Assembly (NCBI GenBank): GCA_040830545.1
Contig: JBFOMB010000071.1
Coordinates: forward strand, 1-23,469
Direction of reading: 5' to 3'
DNA: 23,469 bases
From: HXMU1420-2 sp040830545
GTDB lineage: Bacteria; Pseudomonadota; Alphaproteobacteria; Rhodobacterales; Rhodobacteraceae
The notes under the pieces are model-generated. The model saw nothing but the letters and a program-made list of their open reading frames with translations. It was not told the DNA's origin and searched no databases. The position numbers and the translations under genes were made by a program. The stretch's first letter is position 1. Every line of letters starts with the position of its first letter. This document shows, piece by piece, positions 1 to 6,902 of this stretch.

Positions 1-705
1 GATGACCTCCTGAATATGGCCATGTCTGCGATGCGCGTCGTTGATGGCAACCAGCGCCTCGATCCTTTCATCCCACGTCTCACCAATCCCGATCAGCAGG
101 CCGGTGGTGAATGGGACCTTCTTTGCCCCTGTCCGGTCCAATGTGCGCAACCGCTGCACCGGCGTTTTGTCCGGGCAGGCGTAGTGCGGGCCGCCCTTGC
201 GGGTCAGACGACGGCTGATGGTTTCCAGCATCATGCCCATGGAGGCCGATACAGGTTTCAGTCTGTCGATTTCATCTTCGTCCAGCGTGCCCGCATTCAC
301 ATGTGGCAGCAACGAGGTTTCCGACAGCACCAGCGCGCACATGTCAGCCAGGTAATCGGTCATCCGATCATAGCCGAGCCGCGCCAGATCCTCGCGCGCC
401 GCATCATAGCGCAGCTCGGGCTTTTCGCCGAGGCTGAACAGCAGTTCCTTACACCCTTGCCGTTCGCCCTTGCGGGCCTCGGCCAGAACCTGTTCCGGTG
501 TCATGATCCGCGCGGCAGGGTCCGAGGGGTGTTTGACAAAGGTGCAGTATCCGCAGGTGTCCCGGCACATGTTGGTGAGCGGGACAAACACCTTGCGCGA
601 ATAGGTCACGCGACGGCCCCACGCGGCGTCCCGCACGTCTGCCGCCTGCGCCATCAGGTCCGGTGTGCTGATCCGGGCCAATTCGGAAAGGTCGCGATTG
701 ATCAT
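1..705 (-). CDS. cofG: FO synthase, CofG-type radical SAM domain (N-terminal part, runs off the window)
   Basis: Only the first 235 codons are visible. The protein is the CofG half of FO synthase, which with CofH makes the deazaflavin chromophore of coenzyme F420 from tyrosine and a ribityl-uracil intermediate. The radical-SAM iron-sulfur motif CRDTCGYC is at residues 47-54 (Cys47, Cys51, Cys54), preceded by the typical TYSRKVFVPLTNM. The stretch around 172-210 (GGPHYACPDKTP, then PFTTGLLIGIGET) is characteristic of CofG/FbiC and argues against biotin synthase or ThiH. The start at 705 has a good ribosome-binding site (AGGGAGAG, 711-718). Whether the full protein is a lone CofG or a fused CofG-CofH (FbiC type) cannot be seen. 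It is co-directional with marR 120 bases upstream but appears to have its own promoter. Confidence 0.88.
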   Translation of the reverse strand, partial: MINRDLSELARISTPDLMAQAADVRDAAWGRRVTYSRKVFVPLTNMCRDTCGYCTFVKHPSDPAARIMTPEQVLAEARKGERQGCKELLFSLGEKPELRYDAAREDLARLGYDRMTDYLADMCALVLSETSLLPHVNAGTLDEDEIDRLKPVSASMGMMLETISRRLTRKGGPHYACPDKTPVQRLRTLDRTGAKKVPFTTGLLIGIGETWDERIEALVAINDAHRRHGHIQEVI

Positions 706-727
706 ACTGGCTCTCCCTGCGGGGGTG

Positions 728-756
728 AGCATGCAGGCGCATTTTTGATCGGTCAA
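728..756 (-). promoter_or_regulatory. Possible promoter and palindromic operator of cofG
   Basis: On the minus strand a -35-like TTGACC (751-756) is followed after 17 bases by CATGCT (728-733). The predicted start of transcription lies near 721, just upstream of the cofG ribosome-binding site. The -35 box is half of a 12-base palindrome at 745-756 (TTGATCGGTCAA on the plus strand, one mismatched pair), which could bind a dimeric regulator. The -10 box is weak. Confidence 0.35.
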
Positions 757-825
757 TAAATTTTTATCAGCTACTCAGAAAATTCGCCTGAAGGTACGCC
801 AACTGCGCAAAGGCTAAGCAGTTTG

Positions 826-1314
826 TCAGTCACCTGACAGATTCAAGTCCATTTGTGATCTGACCTTGGCCTCGGGGTCTTGGTCCAAAGTCGTGTGGAT
901 TTGCTCCATCACCCGACTGAACACGGCCAGATCATCCGGGTCGATCCCGTCCAGCAAGCGCTGTTCGATGGCCACGGCTTCGGGCAGGATGTCCGCCAAC
1001 GCGGCCTGCCCTGCATCCGTCAGGGAAATCGCCACCAATCGCGCGTCTGCCGTACCTTGTGCCTTTTGCACCAGCCCGGCCTCCTCCAACCGGGACACGG
1101 CGCGGCTGACGCGGGGTTTGTCCAGGTTCACACAGTTATGGATTTCCCGAACCGACACATGTCCGCATCGTTGCAGATGCACCAACACCCGCCATTCTGC
1201 CACGTTGATCCCATGGGTCCGGCCATATTCGATCGACAGCCGTCGACTGACCCGCTCGGACAACACGGCGAGGCGGTAGGGCAGGAACGCGGACAGGTTG
1301 AAACCGTCGGTCAT
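826..1314 (-). CDS. MarR-family transcriptional regulator, probable regulator of the homogentisate operon
   Basis: A 162-residue winged-helix regulator of the MarR family. The DNA-binding part is seen in the stretch from INVAEWRVLVHL through VSVREIHN and DKPRVSRAVSRLEEAGLV, followed by the wing (GTADARLVAISLTDAGQAAL) and a C-terminal dimerisation helix; the length is typical. It is divergent from the aromatic-degradation operon starting at 1447, so it most likely represses that operon and itself in response to an aromatic ligand. The reading frame is open to 1410, but a longer start would lie upstream of the likely minus-strand promoter (1345-1372). Starts at 1314 (MTDGF) or 1329 (MDSCP) both fit; neither has a strong ribosome-binding site. 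The ligand is inferred from neighbours only. Confidence 0.87.
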   Translation of the reverse strand: MTDGFNLSAFLPYRLAVLSERVSRRLSIEYGRTHGINVAEWRVLVHLQRCGHVSVREIHNCVNLDKPRVSRAVSRLEEAGLVQKAQGTADARLVAISLTDAGQAALADILPEAVAIEQRLLDGIDPDDLAVFSRVMEQIHTTLDQDPEAKVRSQMDLNLSGD

Positions 1315-1327
1315 GGGGCAAGAATCC

Positions 1328-1378
1328 ATTTCGTTGCAAGTGAAACGATATTGACTTTCGTTTCGATTGCAACGAAAT
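1328..1378. promoter_or_regulatory. 51-bp inverted-repeat operator between marR and the catabolic operon
   Basis: Two 21-base arms (1328-1348 and 1358-1378) are reverse complements at 19 of 21 positions. The outer 12 bases match perfectly (ATTTCGTTGCAA / TTGCAACGAAAT) and so do the inner 7 (GAAACGA / TCGTTTC), around a 9-base centre. The repeat covers both divergent promoters and lies next to a MarR gene, so it is the expected regulator-binding site. The repeat is seen directly; the binding protein is inferred. Confidence 0.8.
1345..1372 (-). promoter_or_regulatory. Candidate promoter of marR
   Basis: On the minus strand TTGCAA (1367-1372) is followed after 16 bases by TATCGT (1345-1350). 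Transcription would begin near 1338, leaving a short leader before a start at 1329 or 1314. It lies inside the operator, which suggests autoregulation. Confidence 0.4.
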
Positions 1379-1379
1379 T
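1351..1379 (+). promoter_or_regulatory. Candidate promoter of the MBL/hydroxylase/hmgA operon
   Basis: TTGACT (1351-1356) and GAAATT (1374-1379) are separated by 17 bases inside the inverted-repeat operator. The -10 is weak, as expected for a regulated promoter. Repressor bound to the operator would cover both boxes. Confidence 0.4.
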
Positions 1380-1446
1380 CGACATCAACCGAAAACATGA
1401 TTCCAGCCACTGCCGGGCGCAGTGGCTTTGACCAAGGGAGGATGCC

Positions 1447-2397
1447 ATGGCCAAGGCATTTGCGTCACAGGGCGACACGGCGGAAAAGAAGATCTCGTTC
1501 ACGGAAATCGGCGACGGGCTTTATGCCTTTACCGCCGAGGGTGACCCGAATTCGGGTGTGATCATCGGTGACGACAGCGTCATGATTGTGGAGGCGCAGG
1601 CGACACCGCGTCTGGCGAACAAGGTGATTGAGTGCGTGCGTCAGGTGACGGACAAGCCGATCTCGCATGTGGTGCTGACCCACTACCATGCCGTTCGTGT
1701 GCTGGGGGCCAGCGCCTTTGGCGCGCAGCAAGTGATCATGTCGGACGCCGCGCGCGCGATGGTCGTGGAACGCGGGCAGGAGGACTGGGACAGCGAATTC
1801 CAACGCTTCCCGCGTCTGTTCGAAGGGCACGAAAGCATTCCGGGGCTGACATGGCCGACCACCACGTTTTCGGATTCAATGACCGTCTACCTCGGCAAGC
1901 GCAAGATCGAGATCAAGCAGATCGGCCGCGCCCATACAGCAGGCGACAGTGTTATCTGGGTGCCGGATGCGCAGACCATGTTCACGGGCGACATCGTTGA
2001 ATACCATTCGGCCTGCTACTGTGGCGATGGCCATTTCGAGGATTGGGGCGGCACGCTGGACGCGGTGAAAGCCTATGATCCGCAGTCGATTGCGCCCGGA
2101 CGTGGTGACGCGCTGGTCGGTCGTGAAATGGTGGATGCCGCCCTGCACGCGACCCGCGATTTCGTCGACAGCACCTATCGCCCGGTCAAACAGATCGCGG
2201 CCAAGGGTGGATCGCTGAAGGACGCGTGGGATGCTGTGCGGGCAGAATGTGATCCCAAGTTCAAGGACTACGCGATCTACGAACACTGCCTGCCGTTCAA
2301 CGTCGCCCGCGCTTATGACGAAGCGCGCGGCATCGACACGCCGCGCATCTGGACCGCGCAACGCGATCTGGACATGTGGGACGCGTTGCAGGGCTAA
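1447..2397 (+). CDS. MBL-fold protein with an incomplete metal site, first gene of the homogentisate operon
   Basis: A 316-residue protein with the metallo-beta-lactamase fold: the N-terminal strand pattern, THYH (residues 78-81), GRAHTAGD (160-167) and FTGD (179-182). The usual HxHxDH motif reads HYHAVR (79-84), so the Asp and His of the second metal site are replaced by Val83 and Arg84, and the usual late His of a PGHG motif is Arg219 in PGRGD. His79, His81, His163 and Asp182 remain, so a one-metal site is possible. The start has an excellent ribosome-binding site (AAGGGAGG, 1434-1441). The gene is 30 bases upstream of the hydroxylase. A hydrolytic or ring-opening step in aromatic-acid catabolism is plausible from context, but the substrate is unknown. 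Confidence 0.85.
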   Translation: MAKAFASQGDTAEKKISFTEIGDGLYAFTAEGDPNSGVIIGDDSVMIVEAQATPRLANKVIECVRQVTDKPISHVVLTHYHAVRVLGASAFGAQQVIMSDAARAMVVERGQEDWDSEFQRFPRLFEGHESIPGLTWPTTTFSDSMTVYLGKRKIEIKQIGRAHTAGDSVIWVPDAQTMFTGDIVEYHSACYCGDGHFEDWGGTLDAVKAYDPQSIAPGRGDALVGREMVDAALHATRDFVDSTYRPVKQIAAKGGSLKDAWDAVRAECDPKFKDYAIYEHCLPFNVARAYDEARGIDTPRIWTAQRDLDMWDALQG

Positions 2398-2427
2398 CGC
2401 ATCGGCATCTGGGGAGGAGGAGCCATC

Positions 2428-4050
2428 ATGTTGGACGACCGCTATAGCCTGGCCTTCAAGCTGTACCCGTACGAACGATCCCCGGATCAGGACGCCGCCG
2501 CGCCCGTCCGGCATCCGGTTGTCGTAATGGGAGGCGGCCCAATCGGGGTCGCCACGGCGCTGGACCTGGGTTTACAAGGCATTCCCGTTGTGGTGCTGGA
2601 CGATCACGAGGGCATCGGCATGGGCAGCCGCGCGATCTGTTTCGCGAAACGCTGTCTGGAAATCGCAGACCGCTATGGCTGTGGCGAACCGATGCTGGAC
2701 AAGGGCGTCGTCTGGAACCTGGGCAAGGTGTTTCACGAGGATCGCAAGATCTACGAATTCAACCTGCTGCCGGAAAAGGGCCACAAGTTCCCGGCTTTTA
2801 TCAACTTGCAGCAGCCATATTTCGAGCAGTTCATCGTCGAACGCGTGCGCGAGGCGCAGGCGCAAGGCGCACCAATTGAAATCCGGGGCAAAAACCGCGT
2901 GGAATCAGTCTCTGTAAAGGATGATCACGTGGTTTTGGAGGTCATGACCCCCGACGGTCCTTACACGCTGGAGGCCGATTGGCTGGTCGGATGTGACGGG
3001 GCGGGATCACCGCTGCGGGGCATGCTGGGTCTGGATTTCGAAGGGCGTGTTTTTGAGGACAACTTCCTGATCGCGGACATCCGCATGAAGGCCGAGTTTC
3101 CGACCGAACGCTGGTTCTGGTTCGAACCCACCCATGGCGAGGGCGCGTCGATGCTGTTGCACAAACAGCCCGACGACGTCTGGCGGGTGGATTTCCAGAT
3201 CGGTTGGGACATCGACCGCAAGGAAGAGATGAAAGAGGAAAACATCCGCCGCCGGTTGGACGCGTTTCTGGGCGAGGATGCTGAATATGACATGGTCTGG
3301 TCCTCGATCTACACGTTCCAGTGCCGCCGGATGACCACGTTCCGGCAGGGTCGTGTACTGTTTGCCGGGGACGCCGCGCATCAGGTGTCGCCGTTTGGCG
3401 CGCGCGGGGCCAATTCAGGGATGCAGGATGTCGATAATCTGGGCTGGAAACTGGGGCTTGTGATCAACGGTCAGGCGCCGGACGCGTTGTTGGACAGTTA
3501 TTGCGAAGAACGCATTCACGGGGCGGATGAGAATATCCTGAATTCGACCCGCGCGACCGACTTTATCACCCCGAAATCCCCGGTCAGCCAGATGTTCCGT
3601 AACTCGGTTCTGGATCTGTCCGAGCATTTCGAATTTGCCCGCCCGCTGGTGAATTCCGGGCGGTTGTCGGTGCCTTGTGTCTATGACGGGCTGTCGCTGA
3701 ATGGGTCGGATGCGCTGACCGGAGGCCCGGCCCGCACAAGGGTTGGCAGCCCCTGTCCGGATGCGCCATTGGCCGACGGTTTCCTGCTGTCAAAACTAGG
3801 GCATAAATTCATTTTGTTGACCATCAACGCGGACGCCCCGGATCAGATCGAGGACGACGGGATCACCATCACCCGCGTGGCCCTGTCGACCTCGGACGAT
3901 GCAAACGGCCATCTGACCGACCGCTATCTGGGGGATGCCGGATCCGCCGTCTACCTGATCCGCCCGGACCAGCATGTCGCGGCCCGCTGGGACAGCTTTG
4001 ACGAAACCGCCGTTCGCGCCGCGCTGCGCATCACCTGTGCCAAGGAGTGA
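2428..4050 (+). CDS. FAD-dependent aromatic hydroxylase (class A flavoprotein monooxygenase)
   Basis: A 540-residue monooxygenase of the PheA/TfdB/MhpA type. The FAD-binding GGGPIG is at residues 35-40, the DG motif (CDGAGSPLR) at about 189-197, and the second FAD motif (GDAAHQVSPFGARGAN) at about 314-329. The roughly 150-residue C-terminal part is in the position of the thioredoxin-like domain of this family. Such enzymes put a hydroxyl group on a phenolic ring using NAD(P)H and oxygen. Because the operon ends in homogentisate dioxygenase, hydroxylation of a hydroxyphenylacetate to homogentisate is a reasonable inference, but a 3-hydroxyphenylpropionate-like or other phenolic substrate cannot be excluded. 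The start at 2428 follows a strong GGGGAGGAGG site (2411-2420). The next gene starts 3 bases after its stop. Confidence 0.88.
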   Translation: MLDDRYSLAFKLYPYERSPDQDAAAPVRHPVVVMGGGPIGVATALDLGLQGIPVVVLDDHEGIGMGSRAICFAKRCLEIADRYGCGEPMLDKGVVWNLGKVFHEDRKIYEFNLLPEKGHKFPAFINLQQPYFEQFIVERVREAQAQGAPIEIRGKNRVESVSVKDDHVVLEVMTPDGPYTLEADWLVGCDGAGSPLRGMLGLDFEGRVFEDNFLIADIRMKAEFPTERWFWFEPTHGEGASMLLHKQPDDVWRVDFQIGWDIDRKEEMKEENIRRRLDAFLGEDAEYDMVWSSIYTFQCRRMTTFRQGRVLFAGDAAHQVSPFGARGANSGMQDVDNLGWKLGLVINGQAPDALLDSYCEERIHGADENILNSTRATDFITPKSPVSQMFRNSVLDLSEHFEFARPLVNSGRLSVPCVYDGLSLNGSDALTGGPARTRVGSPCPDAPLADGFLLSKLGHKFILLTINADAPDQIEDDGITITRVALSTSDDANGHLTDRYLGDAGSAVYLIRPDQHVAARWDSFDETAVRAALRITCAKE

Positions 4051-4053
4051 TCC

Positions 4054-4263
4054 ATGCCCTCGCTGAACACTACCCCCAACATCCCGGACCCGGACGGGTT
4101 TTACGCTGAACTGATCCAGACCCATGAAGGCCTGCCCGAAGCGGAAAGCCACGCGTTGAACGCGCGGCTGGTCCTGCTACTGGCCAACCATATCGGCGAC
4201 CGCACCGTTTTGAGCGAGGCCCTATCCGCGGCCCGCACCGCCAACCCCAGAGGAGACAGCTGA
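4054..4263 (+). CDS. DUF2783 small protein coupled to hmgA
   Basis: A 69-residue acidic, helical protein that I recognise as DUF2783 (pattern NIPDPDGFYAELIQTHEGL followed by ALNARLVLLLANHIGD). No enzyme motif, signal peptide or membrane segment is present. It lies between the hydroxylase (3-base gap) and hmgA, where its TGA overlaps the hmgA ATG in the arrangement TGATG, so translation is probably coupled. A role as a small partner of the hydroxylase or the dioxygenase is inference; the family has no established function that I know of. Confidence 0.82.
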   Translation: MPSLNTTPNIPDPDGFYAELIQTHEGLPEAESHALNARLVLLLANHIGDRTVLSEALSAARTANPRGDS

Positions 4264-5612
4264 TGACCAAGATGGACCTTGGAACGATGATTCAGGCTGC
4301 TGATGGCAGCACGACGCCCGGATACATGCCCGGTTTCGCCAATGATTTCGAAACCGAAGCGCTGCCCGGCGCGCTGCCGCAGGGCATGAACAGCCCGCAA
4401 AAGTGCAACTATGGCCTTTATGGCGAACAGCTGAGCGGCACGGCCTTCACCGCCAACCCGCCCGAGCGCACGTGGTGCTATCGCATCCGGCCCAGCGTGA
4501 AGCATTCCAGCCGGTACCAGAAGATCAACCTGCCGTATTGGATATCCGCGCCCTGCATCGACCCGGATGTGATCAGCCTGGGCCAGTACCGCTGGAACCC
4601 GGTGCCGCACAGCGAGGAGGGCCTGACATGGCTGACCGGCATGCGGACGATGACCACTGCGGGGGACGTGAACACGCAAGTCGGGATGGCGAGCCACATC
4701 TATCTGGTGACCGAATCCATGGTGGATGCCTATTTCTTCTCCGCAGACAGCGAATTGCTGGTGGTCCCGCAGGAAGGCCGCCTGCGCTTTGCCACGGAAC
4801 TGGGCATTATTGATGTCGAACCCAAGGAAATCGCGATTATACCTCGCGGTCTGGTCTATCGGGTTGAGGTGCTGGATGGTCCCTGTCGCGGCTTTGTCTG
4901 CGAAAACTATGGGCAAAAATTCGAACTGCCCGGTCGCGGTCCCATCGGTGCGAACTGCATGGCGAACCCGCGTGACTTCAAGGCGCCCGTCGCCGCGTTC
5001 GAGGATCGTGAAACGCCCTCGACCTTGACGATCAAATGGTGTGGGCAATTCCACGAAACCCAGATCGGACAATCCCCGCTGGACGTGGTGGCGTGGCACG
5101 GCAACTACGCGCCCTACAAATACGACATGCGCAACTATTGCCCGGTCGGCGCGATCCTGTTTGACCACCCGGACCCGTCGATTTTCACCGTGCTGACCGC
5201 CCCGTCAGGCCAGCCGGGCACGGCCAATATCGACTTTGTCCTGTTCCGTGAACGCTGGATGGTGATGGAAGACACCTTCCGCCCGCCCTGGTATCACAAG
5301 AACATCATGTCCGAACTGATGGGCAACATCTATGGCCAGTACGACGCCAAGCCCGAGGGGTTTGTTCCCGGCGGCACCAGCCTGCACAACATGATGCTGC
5401 CCCACGGGCCAGACAAGGATGCGTTTGAAAAGGCGTCCAATTCAAACCTCGGCCCGGACAAGCTGGACAACACCATGTCCTTCATGTTCGAAACCCGTTT
5501 CCCGCAGCACCTGACACCCTTTGCCGTGACCGAGGCCCCGTTGCAGGACGACTATGTCGATTGCTGGAGCGATCTGGAGAAAAAGTTCGACGGGACGCCG
5601 GGAAAGAAATAG
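4263..5612 (+). CDS. hmgA: Homogentisate 1,2-dioxygenase
   Basis: A full-length 449-residue enzyme that opens the ring of homogentisate to maleylacetoacetate using iron(II) and oxygen, in the cytoplasm. The N-terminus (MPGFANDFETEALPGALPQG) and the segment LSGTAFTANPPERTWCYRIR are diagnostic. The iron ligands are visible as His345 (PPWYHKN), Glu351 (MSELMG) and His381 (LPHGPD), each offset by 10 from human HGD His335, Glu341 and His371. The ATG overlaps the stop of the DUF2783 gene and a GGAGA lies just upstream inside that gene. It is the last gene of the plus-strand operon and is followed 14 bases later by a terminator hairpin. Confidence 0.97.
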   Translation: MTKMDLGTMIQAADGSTTPGYMPGFANDFETEALPGALPQGMNSPQKCNYGLYGEQLSGTAFTANPPERTWCYRIRPSVKHSSRYQKINLPYWISAPCIDPDVISLGQYRWNPVPHSEEGLTWLTGMRTMTTAGDVNTQVGMASHIYLVTESMVDAYFFSADSELLVVPQEGRLRFATELGIIDVEPKEIAIIPRGLVYRVEVLDGPCRGFVCENYGQKFELPGRGPIGANCMANPRDFKAPVAAFEDRETPSTLTIKWCGQFHETQIGQSPLDVVAWHGNYAPYKYDMRNYCPVGAILFDHPDPSIFTVLTAPSGQPGTANIDFVLFRERWMVMEDTFRPPWYHKNIMSELMGNIYGQYDAKPEGFVPGGTSLHNMMLPHGPDKDAFEKASNSNLGPDKLDNTMSFMFETRFPQHLTPFAVTEAPLQDDYVDCWSDLEKKFDGTPGKK

Positions 5613-5626
5613 ACACTAAAAACATG

Positions 5627-5658
5627 AAAAGGCCCGGTTTTTTATGACCGGGTCTTTT
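5627..5658. terminator. Bidirectional terminator between hmgA and the FAH-family gene
   Basis: A-A-A-A followed by GGCCCGG (5631-5637) pairs with CCGGGTC (5648-5654, one G-U pair) followed by T-T-T-T. The hairpin has a U-tract in both directions and sits between two convergent genes. Confidence 0.75.
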
Positions 5659-5673
5659 GGGTATTTGGCGTGC

Positions 5674-6369
5674 CTATTCCGCTGCCCCAATCGTGAGGCT
5701 GATCGGAGCAAGCCCCGCCACACCGCCGGACAGGTGATCCCCTGCAACGACGGGCCCAACCCCAGCAGGGGTTCCTGTCAGAATGATGTCACCGGGCCGC
5801 AGGTGGTAGAAATGGGACAGGTGGCTGATGATTTCGGCCGGGCTCCACACCATATCAGCCAGGGTCGCATCCTGCCGCGTTTCTCCGTTCACGTCGAGGA
5901 ATATGCGCTGATCCGCTACCGCCCCGAAATCGCTGGCGCGGGTTATCGGGGACACAATGGCGGCGTTTTCGAAATCCTTTCCGAAATCCCATGGGCGGCG
6001 GTGGTCTTTGCCGTCCTGCTGCCGGTCGCGGCGGGTCATGTCCAGCGCACTGAAATAGCCGAAAATCGCGTCCTCAGCCTCTGCAACGGACACGCGAAAC
6101 ACGTTCGACCCCAGCGCCAGGCCGAATTCCATCTCGTGATGGAAATTCTCGGTCCCCGGCGGGTAGGGGATCGTCGCGCCGCTCAGGATGGCGGCGGTTG
6201 GTGTCTTGCAGAAGTACCACGGAGCCTCGCGGTCGACTTCACCACCCATTTCTTGTGCATGGGCCACGTAGTTCCGTCCGACACAGAAAATACGACCAAT
6301 GGGATAACCGGCATCCTCCCCCGTCACGGGAATGGAGATGGGTTGGGGCATATCGAATAGCGGTTTCAT
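5674..6369 (-). CDS. Fumarylacetoacetate hydrolase family protein (FAHD1 / fumarylpyruvate hydrolase type)
   Basis: A 231-residue hydrolase of the short FAH family, with RIFCVGRNYVAHAQEMG (26-42), the metal ligands Glu79 and Glu81 (HHEMEF) and Asp110 (SALDMTRRD), and the closing motif LTGTPAGVGPV. Family members cleave C-C bonds of acylpyruvates such as fumarylpyruvate or fumarylacetoacetate, or act as oxaloacetate decarboxylases. Next to hmgA it probably performs the last step, giving fumarate and acetoacetate, but by length and motifs it resembles the fumarylpyruvate hydrolases of the gentisate route rather than the roughly 420-residue classical FAH. The start at 6369 has an AGGA about 8 bases upstream. 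It follows the DUF3237 gene after 13 bases. Confidence 0.87.
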   Translation of the reverse strand: MKPLFDMPQPISIPVTGEDAGYPIGRIFCVGRNYVAHAQEMGGEVDREAPWYFCKTPTAAILSGATIPYPPGTENFHHEMEFGLALGSNVFRVSVAEAEDAIFGYFSALDMTRRDRQQDGKDHRRPWDFGKDFENAAIVSPITRASDFGAVADQRIFLDVNGETRQDATLADMVWSPAEIISHLSHFYHLRPGDIILTGTPAGVGPVVAGDHLSGGVAGLAPISLTIGAAE

Positions 6370-6382
6370 CTTGGCATCCTGT

Positions 6383-6838
6383 TCAAAGCACTTCGTATAG
6401 GGTTATCCGCACCTGATCCGCAAAACGGCCACCGGTTCCCACAAACAGGGTCTGATTGACCCAATCGTAACGCGGATCTCCGGTTTCCAGCCGCGCGTGT
6501 GTACGCATATAGTAGTCTGCGGGATCGACATCCTCACCTGCGGCGATGCGTTCGATCACCTCGGGCGGGCCATGCCGGACACCGCGATTGATGATTTCAA
6601 TCAGCGCGCCGTCGTCGGTTTCAAAGGCATAGCGCGTGTCCAAATTTGCTGCTCCATCGGCAAAGACGGTCTGCCAATCCGCGCCAAGGTTCAGGATGTG
6701 GCCCTGCACGCGGCCTGTCACCTGCCCGCCGACAATCGGAATGATGCGCCGTTTGCCAGCACGCCCCGCGCCCATTTCCCGGATCGGACCCAGATCGACC
6801 GTCAAATCGCAAAAATGTTTCAGGTCTGGCGCGTGCAT
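6383..6838 (-). CDS. DUF3237 (UPF0311) family protein
   Basis: A 151-residue protein recognised as DUF3237 from IIPIVGGQVTGRVQGHILNL, GADWQTV, the pattern TRYAFETDDGALIEIINRGVR and YYMRTHARLETGDPRYDWVN. The family has a beta-barrel-like fold and no agreed function; members often sit near aromatic or lipid catabolism genes. The frame is open to 6949 but the upstream 37 codons look non-coding (Cys- and Arg-rich), so the start at 6838 (MHAPDLKHF) is preferred. It is 64 bases downstream of folC and 13 bases upstream of the FAH gene, so the pair is probably co-transcribed. Confidence 0.83.
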   Translation of the reverse strand: MHAPDLKHFCDLTVDLGPIREMGAGRAGKRRIIPIVGGQVTGRVQGHILNLGADWQTVFADGAANLDTRYAFETDDGALIEIINRGVRHGPPEVIERIAAGEDVDPADYYMRTHARLETGDPRYDWVNQTLFVGTGGRFADQVRITLYEVL

Positions 6839-6902
6839 TGATGTGTCCCGGTGTCCTCCGCCCTGCGCGACCCTACGCGGCAAGGGGCAAACGGGGCAAG
6901 CG

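Noticed and set aside
16..759. Plus-strand open frame of 247 codons at the left edge
   Set aside because: The minus strand here encodes CofG with an intact radical-SAM motif; the plus frame is a shadow.
824..839. Hairpin TGTCAG/CTGACA with a 4-base loop at the 3' end of marR
   Set aside because: The 6-bp stem has no U-tract after it on either strand, so it is not supported as a terminator.
4101..5168. Minus-strand open frame of 355 codons opposite hmgA
   Set aside because: Fully antisense to hmgA, with no recognisable domain.
6840..6902. Repeated TTGCCCC units in the gap between folC and DUF3237
   Set aside because: Two or three near-copies of 7 bases in a GC-rich 64-base gap; could be chance and no promoter or operator form is apparent.
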